Shown in pieces: positions 1 through 8,263 of a stretch of 64,000 nt of DNA. The DNA is from an uncultured Sphingomonadaceae bacterium (GTDB lineage Bacteria > Pseudomonadota > Alphaproteobacteria > Sphingomonadales > Sphingomonadaceae): assembly GCA_947496865.1 (NCBI GenBank), contig CANMEE010000001.1, forward strand, positions 611,501 through 675,500, read 5' to 3'. Numbering within the stretch: the first letter of the stretch is position 1; each line of letters begins with the position of its first letter. The notes under the pieces were generated by a model. That model saw nothing but the letters and a program-made list of their open reading frames with translations, did not search any database and was not told the origin of the DNA. Both the position numbers and the translations under genes were made by a program.

Positions 1-1
1 T

Positions 2-898
2 TTGGCGCCTGATGTTGACGCGCGTATCATTGCACGGGGAACCCCGGGTTTCTCGGGTGCCGATCTCGCTAATCTCGTCAATGAAGCGGCTTTGATGGCT
101 GCCCGTCGTGGCAAACGTCTGGTCGCGATGGACGAATTTGAGACCGCCAAGGACAAGGTCATGATGGGTACGGAACGCCGTTCCATGGTGATGACCGAAG
201 ATGAGAAGAAAATGACTGCCTATCATGAAGCCGGTCACGCGATTGTCGCGGTTCACGAGCCGGCCTCTGACCCTATCCATAAGGCGACCATCATTCCGCG
301 CGGCCGTGCGCTGGGTATGGTTATGCGCCTGCCAGAACGGGATAGCTACAGCTATCACCGGGACAAGATGCACGCGAATATGGCTGTGTCCATGGGCGGA
401 CGCGTCGCCGAGGAAATTATCTTCGGCTATGATAAAGTCTCGTCCGGTGCCTCTGGTGACATCCAATATGCCACCAAATTGGCCCGCGATATGGTTACGC
501 AATGGGGCATGTCTGATGAAATGGGTCCGTTGCAATATGAAGAAGAGCAAGGTGAAACCTTCCTCGGCTATTCGCAATCCCAGCGCGCCCATATGTCCGA
601 TGAAACTGCCAAGAAGATCGACAGCGAAATTCGTGGTCTTGTTGATGCAGGCTATGATCGTGCCAAAGACGTGCTGACCAAGCATGAAAAACAGCTACAC
701 TTGCTGGCCAATGCGTTGCTTGAATATGAAACCATGTCTGGCGATGAAATTAACTCGCTGGTCGAAGATGGCAAATTTGAGCGTCCCGATGGCGGCGTGG
801 TGAAACCGTCTTCTGTGCCAACCGTGGGTACGTCGATACCCAAGGCCGGTAAGAAGCGGAAAGGTCCCTTTGGCGATCCCAATCCGCAGGGTGCCTAA
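2..898 (+). CDS. ftsH: ATP-dependent zinc metalloprotease FtsH, C-terminal part (5' end outside window)
   Basis: FtsH is a membrane-anchored AAA+ protease that extracts and degrades misfolded or regulatory membrane and cytosolic proteins. The visible 298 residues hold the end of the AAA module (GTPGFSGADLANLVNEAAL, the second region of homology and helical lid) and the whole M41 peptidase domain. The zinc motif HEAGH is at visible residues 75-79 and the likely third ligand is the Asp in SSGASGD, near residue 153. The N-terminal membrane segments and Walker motifs lie upstream of the window, so no start can be given. A hairpin terminator follows at 951-984. Identity is very secure. Confidence 0.97.
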   Translation: MAPDVDARIIARGTPGFSGADLANLVNEAALMAARRGKRLVAMDEFETAKDKVMMGTERRSMVMTEDEKKMTAYHEAGHAIVAVHEPASDPIHKATIIPRGRALGMVMRLPERDSYSYHRDKMHANMAVSMGGRVAEEIIFGYDKVSSGASGDIQYATKLARDMVTQWGMSDEMGPLQYEEEQGETFLGYSQSQRAHMSDETAKKIDSEIRGLVDAGYDRAKDVLTKHEKQLHLLANALLEYETMSGDEINSLVEDGKFERPDGGVVKPSSVPTVGTSIPKAGKKRKGPFGDPNPQGA

Positions 899-950
899 AT
901 CACTACTGTATTAGGTATATAATTCACCTAATATTCAGATAAATAAAGAC

Positions 951-984
951 AAAAGGTCTCCCTCGGCAATGAAGGAGGCCTTTT
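951..984 (+). terminator. Rho-independent terminator of ftsH that overlaps the next gene's ribosome binding site
   Basis: The arms 951-964 and 971-984 pair over 14 positions, with one U-G pair and one mismatch, around a 6-base loop. The 3' arm ends in a run of T. That arm also contains the AAGGAGG Shine-Dalgarno sequence (972-978) of the gene starting at 988. A short inverted repeat TTAGGT/ACCTAA (911-931) precedes it. Confidence 0.75.
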
Positions 985-987
985 TCC

Positions 988-1359
988 GTGAAGCAGTCAG
1001 TCCCCATTTTCAGCAGCGCTATCCTGTTAGCGATCGCCGTTCCCGCGTCCGCCATGCCGGTATCGGAATTTCTGCCCCAGGCCGACAAGCTTGTAAATGC
1101 GGGAATGGGCGCGATGTTCTCAAAGCACCGCAAACCGGTCATGGCGGAAATGAAAAAGGTCACCAAAGGCTATCGCTCTGATATTCTGGCAGCCCGCGCA
1201 GCCGGTAAAACACCATCCAGCTGCCCGCCACCCAAAGGCAAAGGGAAGCTTAACGCCAAGGAATTTCTTGCCCATCTCAAAACCATCCCGGTGGCGCGGC
1301 GCAATATGGAAGTGAAGACTGCTTTTCACGGCTTTATGAAGACAAAATATCCTTGCTGA
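988..1359 (+). CDS. Small exported protein of unknown function
   Basis: This 123-residue protein has a clear Sec signal peptide, with a hydrophobic stretch over residues 6-17 and cleavage probably after the ASA near residue 22. The mature part is basic and Lys-rich, with a Cys-Pro-Pro-Pro segment in the middle and a C-terminal Cys, so one disulfide is possible. I do not recognise a family. The GTG start at 988 is chosen because AAGGAGG lies 9 bases upstream. That ribosome site sits in the 3' arm of the ftsH terminator, so read-through from ftsH would fold it away, while a transcript starting inside the spacer would leave it open. Confidence 0.7.
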   Translation: MKQSVPIFSSAILLAIAVPASAMPVSEFLPQADKLVNAGMGAMFSKHRKPVMAEMKKVTKGYRSDILAARAAGKTPSSCPPPKGKGKLNAKEFLAHLKTIPVARRNMEVKTAFHGFMKTKYPC

Positions 1360-1487
1360 TCGCTGTAGAAAAGAAACCCGCCGCGAAACAGAAAGGCGCT
1401 TCCTGAATGTGAAGCCAGTGAAGTGCGCGGGGGACGGATATTCGTCGGCGGCCTTGCACCCGCTCCTCTAAACTGCGACAAAAGAGC

Positions 1488-2354
1488 ATGTCCTTTCTCG
1501 AACAATATGAGAGCATCATCAGACTCAGCAGCTTTGCTGGTATATTCCTGATTATGGCGATGCTCGAGATCGCAATGCCGCGCAAACAGCGTGTCCTTGG
1601 GAAGGGTCAGCGCTGGTTCACCAATATATCGCTGGTCCTTGTCAATACATTGGCTCTGCGGCTGATCATGCCGATATTGGCGGTCGGCATGGCCCATTAT
1701 GCAGCGGAGCAAGGCTGGGGCCTTTTGGCATTCGTCAATCTGCCGATCTGGGTCGAGATTATCGTAGCCTTCATCCTCCTCGACATGCTCATCTATGCCC
1801 AGCATATCGCGTTCCACAAAGTCCCGATCCTTTGGCGCTTTCATAAAGTTCACCATGCTGACCGTGATCTCGATGTGACCAGCGGCGCGCGCTTTCACCC
1901 GGTCGAGGCCGTCTTGTCCATGGCCTATAAATTAGTGTGTATTGCCCTCATCGGCCCTGCGGCCTTTGCGGTATTCTTGTTTGAAGTCGTGCTGAATGCC
2001 GCTTCCATGTTCAACCATGCCAATGTGCGATTACCCCTAAGGCTAGACCGTCTATTGCGGCTGCTTATTGTGACCCCGGACATGCACCGGGTCCATCATT
2101 CCGTGATCGAACGGGAAACCAACAGCAATTACAGTTTCTTCCTGACCATCTGGGATCGGATGTTCCGAACCTATACCGCCCAGCCCGAAAAAGGGCATGA
2201 TGGGATGACGGTGGGCCTATCTGAATATCAAGATAGCAAACCGGCCAATCTGATCTGGAGTCTGCTGGTGCCGTTTAAGACGAATAAAGATGACCCAATA
2301 AAAACAGGCGGCAGCTCTACAAAAGAGCACCGCCCGGTTTTAAAGTCAGACTAA
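1488..2354 (+). CDS. Sterol desaturase / fatty acid hydroxylase family protein
   Basis: This is a 288-residue integral membrane protein with the His-box pattern of the diiron hydroxylase superfamily: H106xxxH110, H119KVHH123, an isolated His in RFHP (137) and H198RVHH202. Hydrophobic segments lie around residues 12-30, 45-70, 85-105 and 145-175. Family members hydroxylate or desaturate lipids such as sterols, carotenoids, fatty acids or ether lipids using O2; the substrate here cannot be told from sequence. The ATG at 1488 is the natural start. The last codons are part of a hairpin at 2301-2341 that ends transcription before the convergent rpoZ. Confidence 0.88.
   Translation: MSFLEQYESIIRLSSFAGIFLIMAMLEIAMPRKQRVLGKGQRWFTNISLVLVNTLALRLIMPILAVGMAHYAAEQGWGLLAFVNLPIWVEIIVAFILLDMLIYAQHIAFHKVPILWRFHKVHHADRDLDVTSGARFHPVEAVLSMAYKLVCIALIGPAAFAVFLFEVVLNAASMFNHANVRLPLRLDRLLRLLIVTPDMHRVHHSVIERETNSNYSFFLTIWDRMFRTYTAQPEKGHDGMTVGLSEYQDSKPANLIWSLLVPFKTNKDDPIKTGGSSTKEHRPVLKSD
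2301..2341. terminator. Bidirectional terminator inside the hydroxylase 3' coding end
   Basis: The segment AAAACAGGCGGCAGCTCT pairs imperfectly with AGAGCACCGCCCGGTTTT, giving a long GC-rich stem with an A tract on one side and a T tract on the other. It can therefore serve the forward hydroxylase gene and the reverse rpoZ gene. The forward stop codon (2352-2354) comes after the hairpin. Confidence 0.6.
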
Positions 2355-2379
2355 AGAGCTAGCCTATTAGCGTCCCGCT

Positions 2380-2727
2380 TTAACGGCGGCCATAATCACC
2401 AGATACGCCCGCGCTGCGTGGCGGAGCCGCCGCTGTAAGGCGCAACGCCTCAGCAGACTGGCTAATCGAACCAATTTCATCCGGCGTATCATCATCGTCA
2501 ATCTGCACTTTCTGCAGAGACTGAACGAGGCTTTCTTCCAGATCTTTCGGTTTGATTGTCTCTTCTGCAATTTCCCGCAGCGAGACAACCGGATTTTTAT
2601 CACGGTCGCGGTCTATGGTCAGCTCAGCGCCGCCAGAAATCTCACGTGCACGCTGCGATGCAAATAGGACCAAATCAAACCGATTGGTGACTTTATCAAC
2701 GCAATCTTCAACGGTAACGCGAGCCAT
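2380..2727 (-). CDS. rpoZ: DNA-directed RNA polymerase omega subunit
   Basis: RpoZ stabilises the beta' subunit during RNA polymerase assembly and forms part of ppGpp site 1. The 115-residue protein begins [20 protein letters not shown], the signature of the family, with the following [11 protein letters not shown] helix also typical. The acidic and Ala/Pro-rich C-terminal extension is common in alphaproteobacteria. It is convergent with the hydroxylase gene and shares its terminator. It diverges from the PLD-family gene at 2862, leaving 134 bases for both promoters. No spoT/relA neighbour is seen, unlike the enterobacterial arrangement. Confidence 0.95.
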   Translation of the reverse strand: MARVTVEDCVDKVTNRFDLVLFASQRAREISGGAELTIDRDRDKNPVVSLREIAEETIKPKDLEESLVQSLQKVQIDDDDTPDEIGSISQSAEALRLTAAAPPRSAGVSGDYGRR

Positions 2728-2861
2728 AAGGCGCTCCTGATTCTCTAAAATTCATGAAAGAGCACCGCGTCTAAGGTTTACGCCCAGTTTTGTCAACAAA
2801 TTGGATAGTCTCAACGGTGCTTTGCGCTGTTAAGCAATTGTCGGTTCGGGACGAATAATCT

Positions 2862-4100
2862 ATGGCCAATATTATGCCCCCCCACGCTTCGAGTTCCTTA
2901 CCAGACGATATGGTCACCGAAAAATCCAGGAATGACACCTGGTTTAATGTCGGCGGCAACCAATTGAAGCTGGTCTATCGTCCCGATGATCGTTTGCGCG
3001 AACTAGCCACTTTAATTGAGCAGGCAGAGCATAAGCTAAAACTGTTCTTCTACATGTTCGAGGGCGACGATATCGGGCAAACCGTTCTTGATATGCTGAT
3101 CGCAGCCTGCAATCGCGGCGTAGCGGTAGAATTAATGGTCGATAGTTTTGGTTCCAACGGCGCTCCAAAGGACTTTTTTGATCCATTCGAACAAGCGGGC
3201 GGATATTTCGCAAAGTTTAGCCCCCGATTTTCAACAAGCTATTTTGTCCGCAACCATCAGAAAATCGTGATCGCCGATGGCCAACGCGCGATGATCGGCG
3301 GGTTTAACATCGCCAACCAGTATTTTGACCGGCACTCCGCCGACGAGGATAGCGATGACAACGAAACAAGTTGGGAGGATTTAGGCATCATCATCGATGG
3401 GCCCGAAGTCGCGAAACTCGCCGACTATTATGGCCTGTTATCAGATTGGGTCGGTCACAATAACGGCAATATCCGACTGTTACAGAAAATGGTGCGTCAG
3501 TGGGATGCTGGTGATGGAAAAATTCGGTGGCTGCTTGGCGGTCCCAGCAATCGCCTCAGCCGATGGGCTCAAGCGATCAAGAAGGACCTAGAACATGGCA
3601 AGCGGCTTGATCTAATCAGCGCCTATTTCTCTCCTGGCCAAGGACTGCTGCGGCGGATTGCTCGGCTGTCAAAACGTGGGGGCCAAAATCGCCTCATTCT
3701 GCCTGGGAAGACCGACAATGCGGCTACTATAGGCGCTAGCCGCCTGCTCTATGGTTATCTGTTAAAACGCGGCGTAAAAATTTACGAATATCAACCCAAG
3801 CGACTGCATATGAAATTGGTGATAGTCGATAATGCCGCCTATATTGGATCTGCTAATTTCGACCTGCGGAGTCTGTTTATTAATGTCGAAATAATGGCGC
3901 GTATAGAGGATAAAGCCTTTGCGGATCACGTGCGCATCGTGGTGGATGAGATGTGCGCTAACGCTCTGCCGATTTCCAGAGAACTCCATAAGACGCGCAG
4001 AGGACTGCTGAACCGGTTGCGCTGGACCTTATCCTATTTCGTAGTGAACATATTGGATTATACCGTTACCCGCAGGCTCAATTTCGGTGTGAAGAAATAA
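2862..4100 (+). CDS. Phospholipase D family protein, probable cardiolipin synthase
   Basis: This 412-residue protein carries two HKD catalytic motifs: H132QK134 with D139, followed by GGFN, and H316MK318 with D323, followed by GSANFD. That is the pattern of PLD-type cardiolipin synthases, which join two phosphatidylglycerols or use phosphatidylethanolamine. There are no N-terminal membrane helices like those of E. coli ClsA, so it resembles the ClsB/ClsC group. An Asp/Glu-rich insert (HSADEDSDDNET) follows the first motif. Other phosphatidyltransferase activity is possible. The start at 2862 leaves an unstructured N-terminus of about 25 residues; an internal Met is an alternative. Confidence 0.85.
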   Translation: MANIMPPHASSSLPDDMVTEKSRNDTWFNVGGNQLKLVYRPDDRLRELATLIEQAEHKLKLFFYMFEGDDIGQTVLDMLIAACNRGVAVELMVDSFGSNGAPKDFFDPFEQAGGYFAKFSPRFSTSYFVRNHQKIVIADGQRAMIGGFNIANQYFDRHSADEDSDDNETSWEDLGIIIDGPEVAKLADYYGLLSDWVGHNNGNIRLLQKMVRQWDAGDGKIRWLLGGPSNRLSRWAQAIKKDLEHGKRLDLISAYFSPGQGLLRRIARLSKRGGQNRLILPGKTDNAATIGASRLLYGYLLKRGVKIYEYQPKRLHMKLVIVDNAAYIGSANFDLRSLFINVEIMARIEDKAFADHVRIVVDEMCANALPISRELHKTRRGLLNRLRWTLSYFVVNILDYTVTRRLNFGVKK

Positions 4101-4255
4101 TATCTGCATTTGGTCGTATGCCCAGAATCATTCATCGCAAACAGTGGTTTTGTCTCTGTTCAGGGAAAATCCCTTACTTAGAAGCGTAGTTTACTTTCAG
4201 TGGCATGAATCTTTGTCTGATCATTGCCATTCAAAACAGGGAAACATGAGTTCAT

Positions 4256-5353
4256 ATGTTTTATTTTCGTACGCTGATCACAGTTTTTTGCGTCAGCATT
4301 CTGACAGGCTGCGTTGCCCCGTCCGGAGGACCGCAGGTTGCATCCAATCCACGAACAGAAAACCCGCCATCGCGCTATAATCCACCGCCGACAAAACCTA
4401 ATAAAGCGACACCATCACGCAGCCGCCCAAATCCGGCTCTGGAACAGCAAATTGCAGATTTATGGCGCAGCTTTCCTGGCAAAACAGGGATAGCGGTGAG
4501 AAGCATTGACGGCGGCTGGAGCATAGGTCATCGCGCAGATCAGAATTTCCCCCAGCAAAGCGTATCAAAGCTATGGGTCGCGATGACGGTACTCGACAAG
4601 GTCGATCAAGGCCGTATCTCATTGTCCGATTCCATTCGTATTGGCCCAGAGGATTTAACACTTTTCTATCAGCCGCTTGCCGCCGAAGTGAAACGTGAAG
4701 GCAGCGTCATCAAAAGCGTCTACACGCTGCTCGAGCGGGCTTTGGCCTTTAGTGATAATACCGCAAATGATGCGCTCCTGCGTCATGCTGGCGGACCGGA
4801 TGCCGTGAATGACTTCATCCGCCGTAGTCGCCTTGGTAAAATCAAATTCGGCCCCGGTGAACGATTGATGCAGAGTCAGATTGCCGGTCTCAAATGGAAC
4901 CAAAACTTATCGCAAGGTAGGAAATTCTATACCGCACGCGCAAATTTACCGATCGAAACCCGGAAGCAAGCGCTGGCAGATTACCTAGCCGATCCCATTG
5001 ATGGCGCTAGCCCTGGTGCGATTGTCAACGCCTTTGACCAGCTCGCACGTGGGAAATTACTGTCACCAAACTCTACTCAATTGCTCCAATCCATATTGAA
5101 ACGGACACGCAGCGGTCCCAACCGCCTGAAAGCGGGAGTACCATCCGACTGGGAGTTTCTTCACAAAACCGGGACTGGCCAAATTCTGGGCTCTGTATCA
5201 ACCGGTTATAATGATGTCGGTATGATGACCGCACCGGACGGCAGCCGCTATGCAGTGGCCGTCATGTTGGGCGACACCACAGCCTCCGTTCCCGAGCGTA
5301 TGCGTTTGATGCAAGCGGTTACGCGTGCGGTTGCGCGTTACCACCGGCGTTAG
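4256..5353 (+). CDS. Beta-lactamase-fold serine hydrolase lipoprotein
   Basis: This 365-residue protein has a lipoprotein signal peptide with lipobox LTGC (Cys19) and a Pro-rich linker to about residue 60. The catalytic domain shows the serine penicillin-recognising motifs: S102VSK105 (nucleophile and general base), S166DN168 and K304TG306. The spacing resembles class A beta-lactamases, but the ExxLN omega-loop motif needed for efficient deacylation is not evident. It could therefore be a penicillin-binding esterase or peptidase rather than a resistance enzyme. The ATG at 4256 places the Lys/Arg n-region correctly. The 155-base spacer upstream shows no clear feature. Confidence 0.82.
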   Translation: MFYFRTLITVFCVSILTGCVAPSGGPQVASNPRTENPPSRYNPPPTKPNKATPSRSRPNPALEQQIADLWRSFPGKTGIAVRSIDGGWSIGHRADQNFPQQSVSKLWVAMTVLDKVDQGRISLSDSIRIGPEDLTLFYQPLAAEVKREGSVIKSVYTLLERALAFSDNTANDALLRHAGGPDAVNDFIRRSRLGKIKFGPGERLMQSQIAGLKWNQNLSQGRKFYTARANLPIETRKQALADYLADPIDGASPGAIVNAFDQLARGKLLSPNSTQLLQSILKRTRSGPNRLKAGVPSDWEFLHKTGTGQILGSVSTGYNDVGMMTAPDGSRYAVAVMLGDTTASVPERMRLMQAVTRAVARYHRR

Positions 5354-5359
5354 CTTTCC

Positions 5360-5551
5360 TTATTGCGACGCAGATTTCGTGGTTGCCGAGTCATCTTCGG
5401 GCGGCGCATTCCGTTCGTCCAGCATCTCAGCGGCATCATCCAGCGCCTGCGCTTCACCAACCGTCACACCGCCTGGACCTGGATCATTTTGAGCAGGCCC
5501 GCAGGCTGCAAGACAAAACAAACCCAAATATAAGACATATCGGTTCTTCAT
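5360..5551 (-). CDS. Small lipoprotein of unknown function
   Basis: This 63-residue protein starts MKNRYVLYLGLFCLAACGP, a compact lipoprotein signal with lipobox LAAC. The mature part is short, acidic and rich in Pro/Gly/Glu/Asp, with no recognisable fold. The ATG at 5551 is chosen over upstream in-frame codons because an AGAAGGT ribosome site lies just ahead and the lipobox falls at the usual distance. It ends 6 bases from the convergent hydrolase stop. No family recognised. Confidence 0.65.
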   Translation of the reverse strand: MKNRYVLYLGLFCLAACGPAQNDPGPGGVTVGEAQALDDAAEMLDERNAPPEDDSATTKSASQ

Positions 5552-5616
5552 ATCTCGGCACCTTCTATCACAATCGAGCTTCTGAACAGTCAGTATAGGA
5601 AAACACGGTCTGCAAA

Positions 5617-5650
5617 CAAAAAAAGGGCCACCCATCGGGCAGCCCTTTTT
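5617..5650 (-). terminator. Terminator of the Ala-rich lipoprotein gene
   Basis: The stem GGGC-CCC / GGG-GCCC is flanked by A7 on one side and T5 on the other. Read on the reverse strand it follows the stop at 5670 and ends in a T run, so it separates the two reverse lipoprotein genes. Confidence 0.8.
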
Positions 5651-5669
5651 CAAATCATGTCAAAAAGAC

Positions 5670-6053
5670 CTATTCAACTGCACGTTTTGCAGCGTCAGCG
5701 CCTTTTTCGATGAGATCGTTAGCAGCGCCTTTAGCAGCATCTTTTGCTTTGTCAGCGACAGTGTCTGCAGCTTCGCCAGCAGCGTCGGTAGCTTCAGCGG
5801 CAGCGTCTGTTGCTTCAGCAGCAGCGCCTTCAGCAGCTTCGCCAGCTTCTTCAGTTGCTTCAGCAGCAGCTTCGCCCATGGCGTCTGCAGAACCTTCAGC
5901 AGCATCCATTGCATCGTCCGCAGCTTCTTCAGCTGTTGCTTCTGTACCTTCTACGGCTTCTTCAGCACCAGCTTCTGCATTTTCAGCAGCACCGGAACAC
6001 GCAGCCAGCCCGAGAGCAGCAGCCAGAACGATTGATGTTGTAACTTTTTTCAT
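5670..6053 (-). CDS. Ala/Glu-rich repeat lipoprotein
   Basis: This 127-residue protein has a lipoprotein signal with lipobox LAAC (Cys19). Everything after it is low-complexity Ala (close to half of the residues), Glu, Asp and Gly with degenerate repeats of the form AAEATDAA, ending in a more basic helix (DKAKDAAKGAANDLIEKG). The pattern predicts long amphipathic alpha helices, as in LEA-like or apolipoprotein-like proteins and some periplasmic spacer lipoproteins. No enzymatic motif is present. The reverse complement also stays open over most of the gene, a by-product of the repeated GCN/GAN codons. It is likely an abundant envelope protein, given its own terminator. Confidence 0.75.
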   Translation of the reverse strand: MKKVTTSIVLAAALGLAACSGAAENAEAGAEEAVEGTEATAEEAADDAMDAAEGSADAMGEAAAEATEEAGEAAEGAAAEATDAAAEATDAAGEAADTVADKAKDAAKGAANDLIEKGADAAKRAVE

Positions 6054-6254
6054 TGGGTAAACCCTTTATTTTTCCTCAATATACCATGCGAGCAGATGAT
6101 TTACTCCCTCATTCTACCCGCGGGGCGTGCTAATAAACGGTTGAAAAAAGGATAGCAATGGCGAACATCTTTAACCCATGATCCCGTTCGGTTTTTTTTG
6201 ATGCAATTTAGATTATTGATGATTTAAGCCCAGCAAATCTAATGGATTGACTAC

Positions 6255-6274
6255 ATATAAAGAATTCTTTATAT
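6255..6274. promoter_or_regulatory. Perfect 20-bp palindrome, probable SAM-cycle operator
   Basis: The sequence ATATAAAGAATTCTTTATAT is its own reverse complement and lies 11-30 bases before the start of the ArsR-methyltransferase gene. ATAAAG-type palindromes are what I associate with SahR-type ArsR regulators of methionine/SAM genes. The position would block the promoter or ribosome access of the whole operon. Confidence 0.75.
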
Positions 6275-6284
6275 CTTTCCCAAG

Positions 6285-7310
6285 ATGGACAAAATTTTGA
6301 TCATATTTCGAGCGCTAGCGGATCCCACCCGGATACGAATCATGCTCTTGTTGCTCAAAATGGAGCTTGCTGTTGGCGAGCTTGCCCAAATTTTAGGGCA
6401 AAGTCAGCCACGCATTTCACGCCATATAAAAATATTGGGCGAAGCAGGATTGGCCGAACGAAGGAAAGAGGGAAGCTGGGTTTTCCTGCGGCCTGGTCAA
6501 GCAATTGAGCTTGATATGCTACGTCGCCTTTTTCGCTCCGACACTGTCGTTTCTTCGGAACAAGCAATTCTCGATGAAGCACAGCTTAGTCTGGTTCGCA
6601 AAGCGCGCGCAGAAATGGCGGAGCGTTATTTTGACGCTCATGCTGAGGAATGGGATGCTATTCGATCTCTGCATATTGCTGAAGACGATGTCGAACAGGC
6701 AATGCTGGCTTTGCTGAAAGACGTTAACTTGGGGCACATGCTCGATATTGGCACCGGAACCGGCCGGATGATCGAGCTATTCGGACCCAACTCGGAAAAA
6801 GTCACCGCTCTGGACAAAAGCCCCGAGATGCTGCGGCTGGCGCGCGCCAAAATATTAGGAAACGAGGCTGATCAGACCGAGCAAGCAGCATTAGCGAGAA
6901 AAACCGAGCTTAAACTCGGCGATTTTAATAATTTACCGATTGGCAATGGCCAGATTGATAGCGTCTTATTGCATCAAGTCCTTCACTATGCCCAGCACCC
7001 CGAGGCAGTTCTTGCCGAAGTGTCCCGCGTACTTTGCAGTAACGGCACTGTGATGATAGTGGATTTTGCGGCGCATGACCGGGAAGAACTGCGGTCGGCT
7101 CACGCGCACGCTCGCCTCGGATTTTCCGAAGATAGCATGAAGAGATGGTTTGCCGCCTCACAGATTGACCTGGTGCAAAGCAGAACACTTGATGGTGGTG
7201 AATTGACCGTCAAAATATGGGTTGGACGCAAGTCCGCCCTGCCTCACATCAACCCTGAAAGTGGTTCGGCTTCTTTCTCCAATATTTCCAAAAAAAGAGC
7301 GTCCCTATGA
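6285..7310 (+). CDS. ArsR-family regulator fused to a SAM-methyltransferase domain (SahR-like)
   Basis: This 341-residue protein begins with an ArsR winged-helix domain (residues 1-90; ALADPTRIRIMLLLL and the recognition helix region GQSQPRISRHIKIL). A class I methyltransferase fold follows, with the SAM-binding loop LDIGTGTGR near residues 153-161. No metal-binding Cys cluster is seen, so SAM or S-adenosylhomocysteine sensing is more likely than metal sensing. ArsR proteins of this build, SahR, are described as regulators of the SAM cycle in Proteobacteria. The stop overlaps the metF start by 4 bases (ATGA). A perfect palindrome 11 bases upstream suggests autoregulation of the operon. It could instead be an active methyltransferase. 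Confidence 0.88.
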   Translation: MDKILIIFRALADPTRIRIMLLLLKMELAVGELAQILGQSQPRISRHIKILGEAGLAERRKEGSWVFLRPGQAIELDMLRRLFRSDTVVSSEQAILDEAQLSLVRKARAEMAERYFDAHAEEWDAIRSLHIAEDDVEQAMLALLKDVNLGHMLDIGTGTGRMIELFGPNSEKVTALDKSPEMLRLARAKILGNEADQTEQAALARKTELKLGDFNNLPIGNGQIDSVLLHQVLHYAQHPEAVLAEVSRVLCSNGTVMIVDFAAHDREELRSAHAHARLGFSEDSMKRWFAASQIDLVQSRTLDGGELTVKIWVGRKSALPHINPESGSASFSNISKKRASL

Positions 7311-8263
7311 GCGAACAGACAAGACCATTAGGCTTACATGAATTAGAAGAAGCAAAGCGCGCGCTAGACACTCCCCTCTTTGCTGGCCTGAGCGGGGACG
7401 CCGATGTGTCTTTTGAATTTTTCCCTCCGAAAAGCGAGAAAATGGAACAGACGCTGTGGGACAGCGTGGTAACCCTCGAGCCGCTAAATCCGCGATTTGT
7501 GTCGGTTACATATGGCGCGGGCGGATCCACGCGGGAGCGTACACATGCCACGGTCGCGCGCATTGCCAAAGAGACACAGATTCCTGCAGCAGCCCATCTC
7601 ACCTGTGTGGGCGCGAGTAAGGCGGAAATTGCCGAGGTGGCGCAATCTTATTGGGAAGCGGGCGTGCGGCATATTGTCGCATTGCGCGGTGACCCGCCAT
7701 CGGAAGGACAAGCATTTGAACCCCATCCGGAAGGTTACGAAAGCGCCGCGGAACTGGTTAAAGGGTTGAAGGATATTGCGCCCTTTGAGATTTCGGTGGC
7801 CGCTTATCCCGAAACACACCCGGAAGCGAGCTGTCCGCAGACCGATCTCGACAATCTGAAACGCAAGCTGGATGCCGGTGCAAGCCGCGCGATTACGCAG
7901 TTTTTCTTTACCGCCGAAGCCTTTTTCCGGTTTCAGGATGCAGCGGGAGCGGCCGGAATTAATGCGGAATTGGTGCCCGGCATATTGCCGGTTTCAAACG
8001 TCGCACAGACGCGAAAGTTTGCGGGCATGTGCGGCGCAGAGATCCCGACATGGATGAATGATCTGTTTGAAGGCCTGGATGATCATCCGGCTGCCCGGCA
8101 ATTAATCGCAGCAACCGTGGCCGCGGAATTGTGCCGCAAACTTTATGCAGGCGGCGTCCGGCAATTTCATTTCTACACCCTCAACCGCGCAGAACTAAGC
8201 TATGCGATTTGCCACTTGCTCGGCAAACGCCCGATCAGCGGCGCGCAGGAGAAAGCAGCATGA
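7307..8263 (+). CDS. metF: Methylenetetrahydrofolate reductase
   Basis: MetF reduces 5,10-methylene-THF to 5-methyl-THF with FAD, supplying the methyl group used by MetH. The 318-residue barrel protein shows the family motifs FEFFPPK (near residue 37) with the catalytic Glu, VTYGAGGST, HLTCVG and ALRGDPP, plus the C-terminal FHFYTLNR. It overlaps the regulator upstream (ATGA) and the metH N-terminal gene downstream (ATGA), so the three are translationally coupled. The N-terminus is about 35 residues longer than E. coli MetF before the first motif. Confidence 0.96.
   Translation: MSEQTRPLGLHELEEAKRALDTPLFAGLSGDADVSFEFFPPKSEKMEQTLWDSVVTLEPLNPRFVSVTYGAGGSTRERTHATVARIAKETQIPAAAHLTCVGASKAEIAEVAQSYWEAGVRHIVALRGDPPSEGQAFEPHPEGYESAAELVKGLKDIAPFEISVAAYPETHPEASCPQTDLDNLKRKLDAGASRAITQFFFTAEAFFRFQDAAGAAGINAELVPGILPVSNVAQTRKFAGMCGAEIPTWMNDLFEGLDDHPAARQLIAATVAAELCRKLYAGGVRQFHFYTLNRAELSYAICHLLGKRPISGAQEKAA

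Noticed and set aside
2761..2821. AGCACCG/CGGTGCT pair between rpoZ and the PLD gene
   Set aside because: Seven-base arms 47 bases apart are within chance for this composition.
5710..6060. Forward frame of 116 codons opposite the Ala-rich lipoprotein
   Set aside because: It mirrors the GCN-rich repeats of the real gene, has no ribosome site and encodes only Ala/Ser low complexity.
6054..6254. SAM or cobalamin riboswitch ahead of the met operon
   Set aside because: No conserved riboswitch elements were recognised; the palindromic operator explains control better.
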